Positions 6,971 to 14,046 of a DNA stretch of 49,307 bases are shown in pieces (position 1 is the stretch's first letter; each line of letters starts with the position of its first letter). The stretch comes from JAAYCI01 sp964369525 (lineage in GTDB: Bacteria; Bacillota; Clostridia; Oscillospirales; Ruminococcaceae): assembly GCA_964369525.1 (NCBI GenBank), contig CAYJEW010000011.1:1-49307 (forward strand). Reading direction: 5' to 3'. A model generated the notes under the pieces. The model was not told the DNA's origin and searched no databases. It saw nothing but the letters and a program-made list of their open reading frames with translations. The translations under genes were made by a program, and so were the position numbers.

Positions 6971-8248
6971 TTATTTGGTATTGTCTTTTTTAATGCTGCG
7001 CCAGTATGCGGCAAAGGCCTGCTCGGTTTTGTTGCTGCCATAATTATAATAGCTTGTGCCCAAAAGATTATCAGGCAGATACTGCTGGTGGGTATGGTGG
7101 TTTGGGTAGTCGTGTGGGTACAAGTAGTACTGGCCTTTTTGCTTTGCATCAGCGCCATCAAAGTGCTTGTTTTGCAAGGCGCGCGGTATCGGTCCGGACG
7201 CGCCTCTTTTCACGTCGGCCCACGCGGCGGCAATGGCATTGTGGGCGCTGTTGCTTTTGGGCGCTATGCTAACCAGCACAACAGCATCCCCCAAAGGAAT
7301 AGACGCCTCAGGCAGCCCAACCTGCAACGCCATGTCCACTGCGGCCTTCACAATAGGTAAAATCTGTGGGTAGGCAAGGCCCACATCTTCGGCCGCCGTC
7401 ACAATAAGCCGGCGGCAGGCGCTGGGCAGGTCTCCGGCCTCTAACAGCCTTGCCAGATAGTGCAGTGCGGCATCAGGGTCGCTACCACGCATAGATTTTT
7501 GATAGGCAGATAGAATATCGTAGTGTTCATCGCCACCACGGTCGTACCGCATGCTACTGCGCTGTGCTACCTGCTCCACAGCGCTTGGCTCTATGGTTTT
7601 GTTGCCATCTTGTAGCGGTGCGGCACTTACCACAAGCTCCAGCGCATTCAGTGCTTTGCGCATGTCGCCCCCGCTGGATACAGCCAGCTTGCTAAGTGCA
7701 TCGCCGTTTACATGTATGCTCAGCTCGTCTTGCAGCTGAATTTTTTCTATAGCATTTTGTAGCCCCTGCTCAATATCGGCCGCCTCCAGCGGCTTAAACT
7801 CAAAAACAGTACACCGAGAAAGCAGTGCATTATAAATATAAAAATATGGATTTTCGGTGGTGGAGGCAATAAGCGTAATCGAGCCGTCTTCAATATATTC
7901 AAGCAGGCTTTGCTGTTGTTTTTTGTTTAGGTATTGTAACTCGTCAAGATAAAGCAAAACACCATTTTGGCTACCTAGTGTGCCCACATCACGCATTACA
8001 TCTCTAATATCGCCGGTAGATGCCGATGTGCCATTCAGCTTGTGTAGCATCATGCCGCTGTTTTCGGCAATGATGCGCGCAACAGTAGTTTTTCCGCAGC
8101 CGGACGGCCCATAAAACACCATGTTTGGCACAAACCCCGAGTTGATTGTGCGGTAAAAAACCGCATCTGAATTTAGCAGATGCGCCTGACCCACAACTTC
8201 GTTTAGGCTGGCAGGGCGCAGACGGTCGGCAAGCGGTGTGTTGTTCAT
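6971..8248 (-). CDS. rarA: Replication-associated recombination protein A (RarA/MgsA)
   Basis: A 425-residue AAA+ ATPase that acts at stalled replication forks. Walker A is GPSGCGKT (47-54) and Walker B is LLYLDELQYLN, with the sensor segment STTENPYF and an arginine finger region ALLSRCTVF. The C-terminal tetramerisation domain includes ADVKRGASGPIPRAL and the KHFDGADAKQKGQYYLYPHDYPNH stretch typical of the family. Full length. The start has TAGGAGAA upstream. It is transcribed towards nth. Confidence 0.95.
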   Translation of the reverse strand: MNNTPLADRLRPASLNEVVGQAHLLNSDAVFYRTINSGFVPNMVFYGPSGCGKTTVARIIAENSGMMLHKLNGTSASTGDIRDVMRDVGTLGSQNGVLLYLDELQYLNKKQQQSLLEYIEDGSITLIASTTENPYFYIYNALLSRCTVFEFKPLEAADIEQGLQNAIEKIQLQDELSIHVNGDALSKLAVSSGGDMRKALNALELVVSAAPLQDGNKTIEPSAVEQVAQRSSMRYDRGGDEHYDILSAYQKSMRGSDPDAALHYLARLLEAGDLPSACRRLIVTAAEDVGLAYPQILPIVKAAVDMALQVGLPEASIPLGDAVVLVSIAPKSNSAHNAIAAAWADVKRGASGPIPRALQNKHFDGADAKQKGQYYLYPHDYPNHHTHQQYLPDNLLGTSYYNYGSNKTEQAFAAYWRSIKKDNTK

Positions 8249-8603
8249 GTAAACGTTCTCCTAAACAATCAGTAATGATACTACAACATAATATATGCTC
8301 CAGTGTTTATGTGTGTATTATTTTTCTTTCTTCTGCCCGAAAAAATAATAAACCAGCCTAAAAGCCGATAAATTGCACATCTAACTTCGTTATCATCATA
8401 GACAAACGCGAGTCGCCGCTCATGTTCAGTGGCGCCTCAATTATAACACCAATAAATCAAGAAATCACTGTAACACAGCGGTAAAAACCACTTTGCGCAT
8501 AATAAAAGACCGCCTATCCACACATATTTTAGAATACAGCAGAAAAAAGTACAAAACTCAATGAATGTGCAATACTGGTTATGTTAAAGACTATGTTTAT
8601 AAT
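8249..8603. other. 355-base intergenic region with no gene found
   Basis: AT-rich DNA between rarA and the AT-rich membrane-protein gene. Apart from the rarA ribosome binding site, the only clear structure is a plus-strand hairpin at 8410-8438 (GAG, one mismatch, CGCCGC, 9-base loop, GTGGCG, mismatch, CTC) without a T-run, and a minus-strand TATAAT at about 8440-8445 just before it. A small RNA such as 6S is conceivable because 6S genes lie near rarA in some Firmicutes, but I cannot fold a convincing one. Confidence 0.4.
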
Positions 8604-9038
8604 CTACAGTAGATGATACAAAACAATTGCTGAAATAAATACCATAATAAAGCTTGTAATCATTGTGAATAGCAGTTTTGAATACCCTTGGGGCGTAATC
8701 TCATTGTTTTTATCAAGCTTTTTCACTATCGGATGCAACATAAAATAGTAGGAAGATACAGCAACGCACATAAAAGCAAGCGAATGTATCTTTATTATGT
8801 CGTTGCCCAGAAATAATATAACAAGTAAAAGGGCGATAAAAATAAGCTTGGTTCCTGCCACCCAGTTCACAAGATATTTTACAAACAACCTACTGCTCTC
8901 ATTGGTTTGAGTATTAAAATATTCGTTAAATATAGCAATGCTGTTTCCGAATTTAGATTCAGGGAAAAAATACAAAATCAGTATGTTAGACGACTCTAAA
9001 ACAATAAAAATTAGAATTGCGATATTTAAGATAGCCAT
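8604..9038 (-). CDS. AT-rich integral membrane protein of unknown family
   Basis: A 144-residue protein with about four hydrophobic helices (residues 3-25, 52-80, 85-103, 122-143) joined by short polar loops such as EYFNTQTNESSR and VKKLDKNNEITPQG. I do not recognise it. The codon use is strongly AT-rich compared with the surrounding genes, which suggests recent acquisition. The ATG at 9038 follows AAGGAG. Upstream lie a hairpin of ATAAATAATCC (9061-9086) and a 63-base element with a close relative at 45143-45206, also beside an AT-rich membrane-protein gene. Confidence 0.75.
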   Translation of the reverse strand: MAILNIAILIFIVLESSNILILYFFPESKFGNSIAIFNEYFNTQTNESSRLFVKYLVNWVAGTKLIFIALLLVILFLGNDIIKIHSLAFMCVAVSSYYFMLHPIVKKLDKNNEITPQGYSKLLFTMITSFIMVFISAIVLYHLL

Positions 9039-9107
9039 TGCCTACTCCTTAGTGAAGAATATAAATAATCCTGTAGGATTATTTATAACTTATTTTAATG
9101 CCTTGCC

Positions 9108-9170
9108 CTCGCCACTGCGCGGCAACCGGGCAGATGGCAAATGTATATTATGCTACGCATAATATACATA
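9108..9170. repeat. Intergenic repeat element, copy 1, with 13-bp hairpin
   Basis: The block starts CTCGCC, contains GCGCGGCAAC, and ends in a perfect hairpin (9141-9153 with 9157-9169, loop TAC). A related block at 45143-45206 has the same order of words and the same GC-TAC-GC tip, with changes in both arms that mostly keep pairing. No T-run follows on either strand, so it is not a simple terminator. Confidence 0.7.
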
Positions 9171-9250
9171 CTCCTATTTAAATGTCCGCCCCTGGCCATC
9201 AAAACCAACAAAAATACGCTGAACCAAAATAATTGGGTCCAGCGCAGCCC

Positions 9251-10081
9251 TTATGTAAAGTTCTTGCGTATGCTGCCCCAGTCGTGCAGTTTGCGCTGGC
9301 CGTAATCGCTGTTTTGAATAAACCCGATAAACTCGGCAAAACTGCGATCCCAAAAATTCCACTCGTGCACACCATCCCACTCAGCATAGGTGTAGCTAAG
9401 CGCAAGATCTTTCGAGGCCTCAAAAAAGTTGCGGTTTTGGGTGCGGATAGATGTATCCACATCCTGTGCACCGCAGGTGGCAAATATGCGTGGCTGTTGC
9501 TCTTTGGGTAGCGCAGCCACTTTTTTTGCCATTACAAGCAGCTGATGGTCCTCGCTCAGTGTTAAGTCGTCGCCCAAAACAGGCGCAAAAATCGAGCGCA
9601 TATCGGGAATTAAATCTACGCTTGCGCCAATTGTGCCAAGGTCCATAGCGCCCGAAAAGCTACCAATGGCGGCGTACCGCTCTGGGTGCGACAGCCCAAG
9701 GTGCATAGCGCCGTAGCCGCCCATGGATATACCTGCCACAAAGTTTTTTTTGCGCTCGGTGGGTAGCTTAAATATGCGCTGCAGTTGGTCGGGTAGATAC
9801 TTTGTTAGTATGGTGTGCCACGGCGGGCCGTAGGCCATGTCTATAAAAAACGAGTTGCCTGCCCCCGGCACCACCAGCACATAGCCATTGTCGGCCGCAT
9901 ACCGGCATGCAGCGCTCATCATAAGCCAGTCGCTCGGTGTGTTAGACATGCCGTGCAACAGCGTGATAACCCCTTTTACCTCATTGCCCACTGCATCGGG
10001 CAGGTCGGTGGGGAAGTACAGCTGCACAGGTACAGACTGCATTAGTTGTGGAATCTTTAGCTCTACTGTCACAAAAGCCAT
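9251..10081 (-). CDS. Alpha/beta hydrolase, esterase D / tributyrin-esterase type
   Basis: A 276-residue serine esterase. The nucleophile elbow is GISMGGYGA, preceded by an oxyanion-region LLHGMSNTPSDW; the later DVDTS and GVHEWNFWD segments provide the likely acid and histidine of the triad. Relatives hydrolyse short acyl esters or act as S-formylglutathione hydrolase-like enzymes or acetylxylan esterases; I cannot choose. No signal peptide is seen, so it is probably cytoplasmic. The start at 10081 has AAGAGG upstream, 50 bases after glyA, so the two may be co-transcribed. Confidence 0.88.
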   Translation of the reverse strand: MAFVTVELKIPQLMQSVPVQLYFPTDLPDAVGNEVKGVITLLHGMSNTPSDWLMMSAACRYAADNGYVLVVPGAGNSFFIDMAYGPPWHTILTKYLPDQLQRIFKLPTERKKNFVAGISMGGYGAMHLGLSHPERYAAIGSFSGAMDLGTIGASVDLIPDMRSIFAPVLGDDLTLSEDHQLLVMAKKVAALPKEQQPRIFATCGAQDVDTSIRTQNRNFFEASKDLALSYTYAEWDGVHEWNFWDRSFAEFIGFIQNSDYGQRKLHDWGSIRKNFT

Positions 10082-10131
10082 CTACTAAAACCTCTTAAAA
10101 ATATCGGCAAGGGAATGCTAAACCGCTTAAA

Positions 10132-11382
10132 TTATTCGTAAATAGGGAATTTTTTTACCATAGCGTCCACTTCGGCAATGCTTTGCTCTCGTGTTTCGTC
10201 AAAGCGGAACACACAGTTGGCTATGCAGCGAGCAATGCCGCGCATCTCATCTTCGCCAAACCCACGGGTGGTTACAGCAGGCGTACCAATACGTACACCG
10301 CTAGTTACAAACGGCTTTTCAGGGTCGTTAGGTACGGTGTTTTTGTTGGCGGTAATGCGCACCTCGTCCAGCCTTGCTTCCAGCACCTTGCCGGTAATGC
10401 CGGTGCCACGTAGGTCAATCGTCATTAGGTGGTTGTCGGTGCCACCGCTAACAATATTCACACCTTCGCTAATTAGCGCTTCTGCGAGTACCTTTGCATT
10501 GTTTACAATGCGCTGTTGATATTCTTTAAACTCCGGTTGCAATGCCTCGCCAAAGCAAACAGCCTTGGCTGCAACGGCGTGCTCCAGTGGGCCGCCCTGT
10601 GTGCCGGGGAATATGCCCTTATCCACTGCCTGTGCATACTTTTCTTTGCACAGAATAAGGCCGCCACGAGGGCCGCGCAGTGTTTTGTGGGTGGTAGAGG
10701 TAACAACATCAGCCATAGGTACAGGCGAGGGATGCACCCCTGCAGCCACAAGGCCTGCAATGTGCGCCATGTCTACCATCATCAAAGCGCCTACCTCATC
10801 GCAAATCTCGCGCACACGCACAAAATCAATAACACGAGAGTAGTTTGAAGCGCCGGCCACAATCATTTTTGGCTTATGCTCCAGCGCAAGAGCGCGCATA
10901 TCGTCATAGTTGATGTATCCGCTATCGTCTACACCATAAGACACAAAGTTGAAATATTTACCGCTTATATTAACAGGTGAACCATGGGTAAGGTGTCCAC
11001 CATGGGATAGATTCATGCCTAAAATAGTGTCGTGTACATTAAGCAGAGCAAAGTAAACAGCAAAATTTGCCTGTGCTCCGCTATGAGGCTGCACATTGGC
11101 ATGTTCTGCGCCGAATAGCTCGCAGGCACGCTTGCGTGCAATATCTTCAACAATATCCACATGTTCACAGCCGCCATAGTAGCGGTGGCCGGGGTAGCCC
11201 TCGGCATATTTATTTGTTAGCACACTACCAAGCGCGGCCATAACAGCAGGCGAAACAAGGTTTTCGCTGGCTATTAGCTCAATATTATTTTGCTGGCGCT
11301 GCAGCTCTTGTGCCATTGCTTTACCAACGTCGGCGTCGTGCTTTGTAACAAACCCAATGCTATCCATCATGTCTTTGAACAT
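10132..11382 (-). CDS. glyA: Serine hydroxymethyltransferase
   Basis: A 416-residue PLP enzyme that converts serine and tetrahydrofolate into glycine and methylene-tetrahydrofolate. The PLP lysine lies in TSTTHKTLRGPRGG; YAEGYPGHRYYGGCE and the MVDMAHIAGLVAAG segment are family hallmarks. I chose ATG 11382 (MFKDMMDSIGF) because GGAAGGAAG lies 7 bases upstream; a start 14 codons earlier adds a non-conserved tail. Full length. A TTGTAC-17-TATAAT promoter lies about 55 bases upstream. Confidence 0.97.
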   Translation of the reverse strand: MFKDMMDSIGFVTKHDADVGKAMAQELQRQQNNIELIASENLVSPAVMAALGSVLTNKYAEGYPGHRYYGGCEHVDIVEDIARKRACELFGAEHANVQPHSGAQANFAVYFALLNVHDTILGMNLSHGGHLTHGSPVNISGKYFNFVSYGVDDSGYINYDDMRALALEHKPKMIVAGASNYSRVIDFVRVREICDEVGALMMVDMAHIAGLVAAGVHPSPVPMADVVTSTTHKTLRGPRGGLILCKEKYAQAVDKGIFPGTQGGPLEHAVAAKAVCFGEALQPEFKEYQQRIVNNAKVLAEALISEGVNIVSGGTDNHLMTIDLRGTGITGKVLEARLDEVRITANKNTVPNDPEKPFVTSGVRIGTPAVTTRGFGEDEMRGIARCIANCVFRFDETREQSIAEVDAMVKKFPIYE

Positions 11383-11434
11383 ATCTTTTCTTCCTTCCCG
11401 CAGGCATAAATGTTTTTTGCGCAATTACCTTTTA

Positions 11435-11463
11435 ATTATACAAGGAAATCTTTTTGGGTACAA
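11435..11463 (-). promoter_or_regulatory. Promoter of glyA
   Basis: On the minus strand TTGTAC (11458-11463), 17 bases, TATAAT (11435-11440). The same hexamer pair and spacing occur before cdaA. No purine or glycine riboswitch pattern was seen in the short leader. Confidence 0.7.
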
Positions 11464-11597
11464 GAGGCAGAGGTGTAAACACCTAGCCTGTGTAAGCGTG
11501 GTTTTTTGTGGTCTTTTGCTATGTGGGTATAATTTGGGGCTTTAAGTGTATATGTAGACTAAACAAACTCATTTGTACTAATGCACTGCTGTCGGGT

Positions 11598-11629
11598 AAA
11601 AAAAGCACCTCTAAAAAATAGAGGTGCTT
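11598..11629 (-). terminator. Terminator of the FliK-like to EAL-HDOD operon
   Basis: Perfect stem of about 11 bp (11603-11613 with 11619-11629, loop of five A on the plus strand). On the minus strand it ends in a run of seven T. It follows the EAL-HDOD stop by 15 bases. Confidence 0.92.
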
Positions 11630-11643
11630 AATGTATAAAATTT

Positions 11644-12882
11644 TTAGTTGTCGGAAGAAGAGGAATATGGGTTCATAAGGTCATTCCACACCTGGTTTAC
11701 ATACTCGGCACATTCAAGATACTTCTGGCTAACAACAGTTTCTTCAAGGCCAAGCTCACTAATTAAGGGGGCTACGTTTTTCCATTGGGCATTGTCATAC
11801 TGCAATACCAGCTGATATAGATCGCCGCAAGAGCCTTCACCGGTCAGCAAAGCATCTTTAATGTGCGGAGATATAGGCAGCGGGTTTAGAGCATCTTCAA
11901 GGTCTACACCCATTAGCAACCCTAATGTAGAGAACATACCCATAAGGTAGGCCTCGTTTTTGTCGATGGCAAGGTTTGGTATAAAGGATGTAAGCTCTTG
12001 ACAAAACTGCCCGCGCAAAAAGCTGGTTTTAATAAGCTCTGTGGGTATCTTGCCTTCGCTATTTTTAAAGGACAACAGATAAATCCACTGTTTCAGCTGC
12101 CCAACACCCAAAACAACCAGCGCCTGCTTTACGCTTCTGGCGGGGTTTCTTAGGGCAAAATAAGCCGAGTTTACAAGGCGAAGCAGGCTGAATGTGAGCG
12201 TAACATCGCGAGATATAATGGCGGCAATGTCGTCAAGGTCTGGCTCTGGTTTTGTAATGGCAATAATAAGCTGAAAGAAGTTTGATTGCAGGTGTTCCAC
12301 CTGCGCCACAGGGGTATACATGCTTTCAGCCACATTGGAGCCTTGCATGTGTGTAATACCTTGAGCTTTTGCAAGGTCATATACATCGGACGAATTAACG
12401 GCATAGCCGATAATGGTTTTGTTAAAACTTTGGGCAATGTCAATAATACTGGCCAGCGATGGGTTTGGCTTAGCCACATCAAGTTTTATGTAGTCAACCA
12501 TATCCAAAATGGCAAAATAACGGCTGGAAAACTCAAAACCCTTAATGGCAATTTGATAGCCGTTTTTCTTATGTATCTCAATAAGCTTTTGCCCCACGGG
12601 ATGCACCAAAATGCTGTCTTCAATCTGAAGAACCAACGCATCAGGGTTAAACATTTTAGCAATATCTTTTTCAAGCAATGTTGGGGTAAAGGTAACAAAA
12701 GCCTTCTTGTTATCAAGCAGGCGCGCAGAGTCCATCTCAAGCAAAAACTCTTCAATTAGGTTGGCGGCCAAGGTATCTTGCTGGTTATACAAAGAAACTC
12801 CTTTGTCTTCATACAACAGCTCGTAAGCAAACGCTTCGCCGTCGGGCCCAATTATAGGCTGACGCACAATATTTGCCCCCAT
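11644..12882 (-). CDS. EAL-HDOD signalling protein with degenerate EAL domain
   Basis: A 412-residue protein resembling B. subtilis YuxH. An N-terminal EAL-like domain (about 1-190) is followed by an HDOD domain (about 195-400, with ISRDVTLTFSLLRLVNSAYF and the ALVVLGVGQLKQWIYLL helix). The catalytic EAL signature is missing: the strand that should hold it reads AYELLYED, and the metal-binding residues of active c-di-GMP phosphodiesterases are not recognisable. It is therefore probably a sensor or scaffold. It is the last gene of the motility operon, 64 bases after CheV, and starts after AGGAGG. Confidence 0.85.
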   Translation of the reverse strand: MGANIVRQPIIGPDGEAFAYELLYEDKGVSLYNQQDTLAANLIEEFLLEMDSARLLDNKKAFVTFTPTLLEKDIAKMFNPDALVLQIEDSILVHPVGQKLIEIHKKNGYQIAIKGFEFSSRYFAILDMVDYIKLDVAKPNPSLASIIDIAQSFNKTIIGYAVNSSDVYDLAKAQGITHMQGSNVAESMYTPVAQVEHLQSNFFQLIIAITKPEPDLDDIAAIISRDVTLTFSLLRLVNSAYFALRNPARSVKQALVVLGVGQLKQWIYLLSFKNSEGKIPTELIKTSFLRGQFCQELTSFIPNLAIDKNEAYLMGMFSTLGLLMGVDLEDALNPLPISPHIKDALLTGEGSCGDLYQLVLQYDNAQWKNVAPLISELGLEETVVSQKYLECAEYVNQVWNDLMNPYSSSSDN

Positions 12883-12946
12883 GAATACAGCACCTCCTCG
12901 AACTATATAAGAAAAAATATAAGTGCAACATCAAAAAGACAACAAA

Positions 12947-13864
12947 TTAAATTTGGCCGGTGGTAACCTTGTCAACAAATTGGATAAGGTCCAATAGCTG
13001 CGGTTTAGAAAACTGGCCGGTAGCGCCAAGCTTTCTGCCAACGTCTAAAAGTTGGCTGTTTATCAAAGACGAGAATATAACAATAGGGATATCCTTTAGC
13101 GCCTCATCTTCGCGAATTAGCTTTGTAAGGCGGTGGCCGTCCATCTCCGGCATTTCAATGTCAGTAATAAGGCAGGACACCACTTCTTCAATTGGCCTTC
13201 CGCTGGCTTTAATTTCCTGTAGGTAGTTCCACGCTAGCTGCCCGTTTTTTACATGGGAAACCTGGGTGTACCCAGCGCTTTTAAGGCTTTCTACCACAAG
13301 CTTGCTTAGCAGCATGGAGTCTTCTACACAAAGAATAGGCTTGGTGTTAACCTGGCGTGCGCCAAGTTTTTCTAAATCAGAAATTTGCATGCCGCTTTCA
13401 GGGTTAATTTCATTAACTATTTTTTCAAAGTCCAATATGGTAATAAGGCGGCCGTCATATTCTGCAATAGCAGTGGCAATGCCCTCTGTACCGCCGTAGA
13501 TAATCTCGTCGGGTTTTTGCAGGTTGGTCCATGATATACGAGATATACCCACAACTTCGTGCACATGGAAAGCATAGCTTTCCTGGCTGAAGTTTGTAAT
13601 GATGAATACATCCATATTAAGGTGGTCGCTATCACCAAGCCCTAAATAACGCGCAAGATTAATAACCGTAATTACCTCGTTGCGAGGTTTGAAGATGCCT
13701 TCAATATACGGGTTGGATTTTTGCATGGGATTTACAGGCAGGTACTTCATAATTTCCTGTACCTTAGCCACATTAATACCATACAAATTGCCTTGAATAA
13801 CAAACTCCAAAATTGCTAGCTCGTTAGTGCCGGACTCAAGAAGAATTTCAGCTTTGGTGTTCAT
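12947..13864 (-). CDS. cheV: Chemotaxis coupling protein CheV
   Basis: A 305-residue protein with an N-terminal CheW domain (about 12-160) and a C-terminal receiver domain (about 172-300). The receiver has the acidic pair VEDS, the phosphoacceptor aspartate in LITDIEMPEMDG, and the lysine of FSKPQ. CheV couples receptors to CheA and tunes adaptation by phosphorylation. It starts after AGGAGG and has an extended -10 upstream, so it may also be transcribed apart from the FtsA-like gene. Confidence 0.95.
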   Translation of the reverse strand: MNTKAEILLESGTNELAILEFVIQGNLYGINVAKVQEIMKYLPVNPMQKSNPYIEGIFKPRNEVITVINLARYLGLGDSDHLNMDVFIITNFSQESYAFHVHEVVGISRISWTNLQKPDEIIYGGTEGIATAIAEYDGRLITILDFEKIVNEINPESGMQISDLEKLGARQVNTKPILCVEDSMLLSKLVVESLKSAGYTQVSHVKNGQLAWNYLQEIKASGRPIEEVVSCLITDIEMPEMDGHRLTKLIREDEALKDIPIVIFSSLINSQLLDVGRKLGATGQFSKPQLLDLIQFVDKVTTGQI

Positions 13865-13904
13865 AGAAAACCTCCTAAACGCTGGTTAAATCTACCTACG
13901 CTAA

Positions 13905-13913
13905 ATTATAGCA
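13905..13913 (-). promoter_or_regulatory. Extended -10 element upstream of cheV
   Basis: TGCTATAAT on the minus strand, about 40 bases before the cheV start. The hexamer 17 bases upstream (TGGAAA) is a weak -35. The 182-base gap between cheV and the FtsA-like stop holds no gene. Confidence 0.45.
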
Positions 13914-14046
13914 CTATTTTTTGTTTTTTTCCAGTATACCGCAAAAAATATTTGTGAGCATTGCGGTTGTTTGTTGGAATGAAATTTGTACCCATATCTA
14001 TAATACTACACGATTAGGCGGACAAATATATGTATTTTTGGCAAAC

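Noticed and set aside
9141..9169. The repeat-element hairpin as the terminator of the esterase gene
   Set aside because: On the minus strand the stem is followed by TTTGCC rather than a T-run, and copy 2 behaves likewise.
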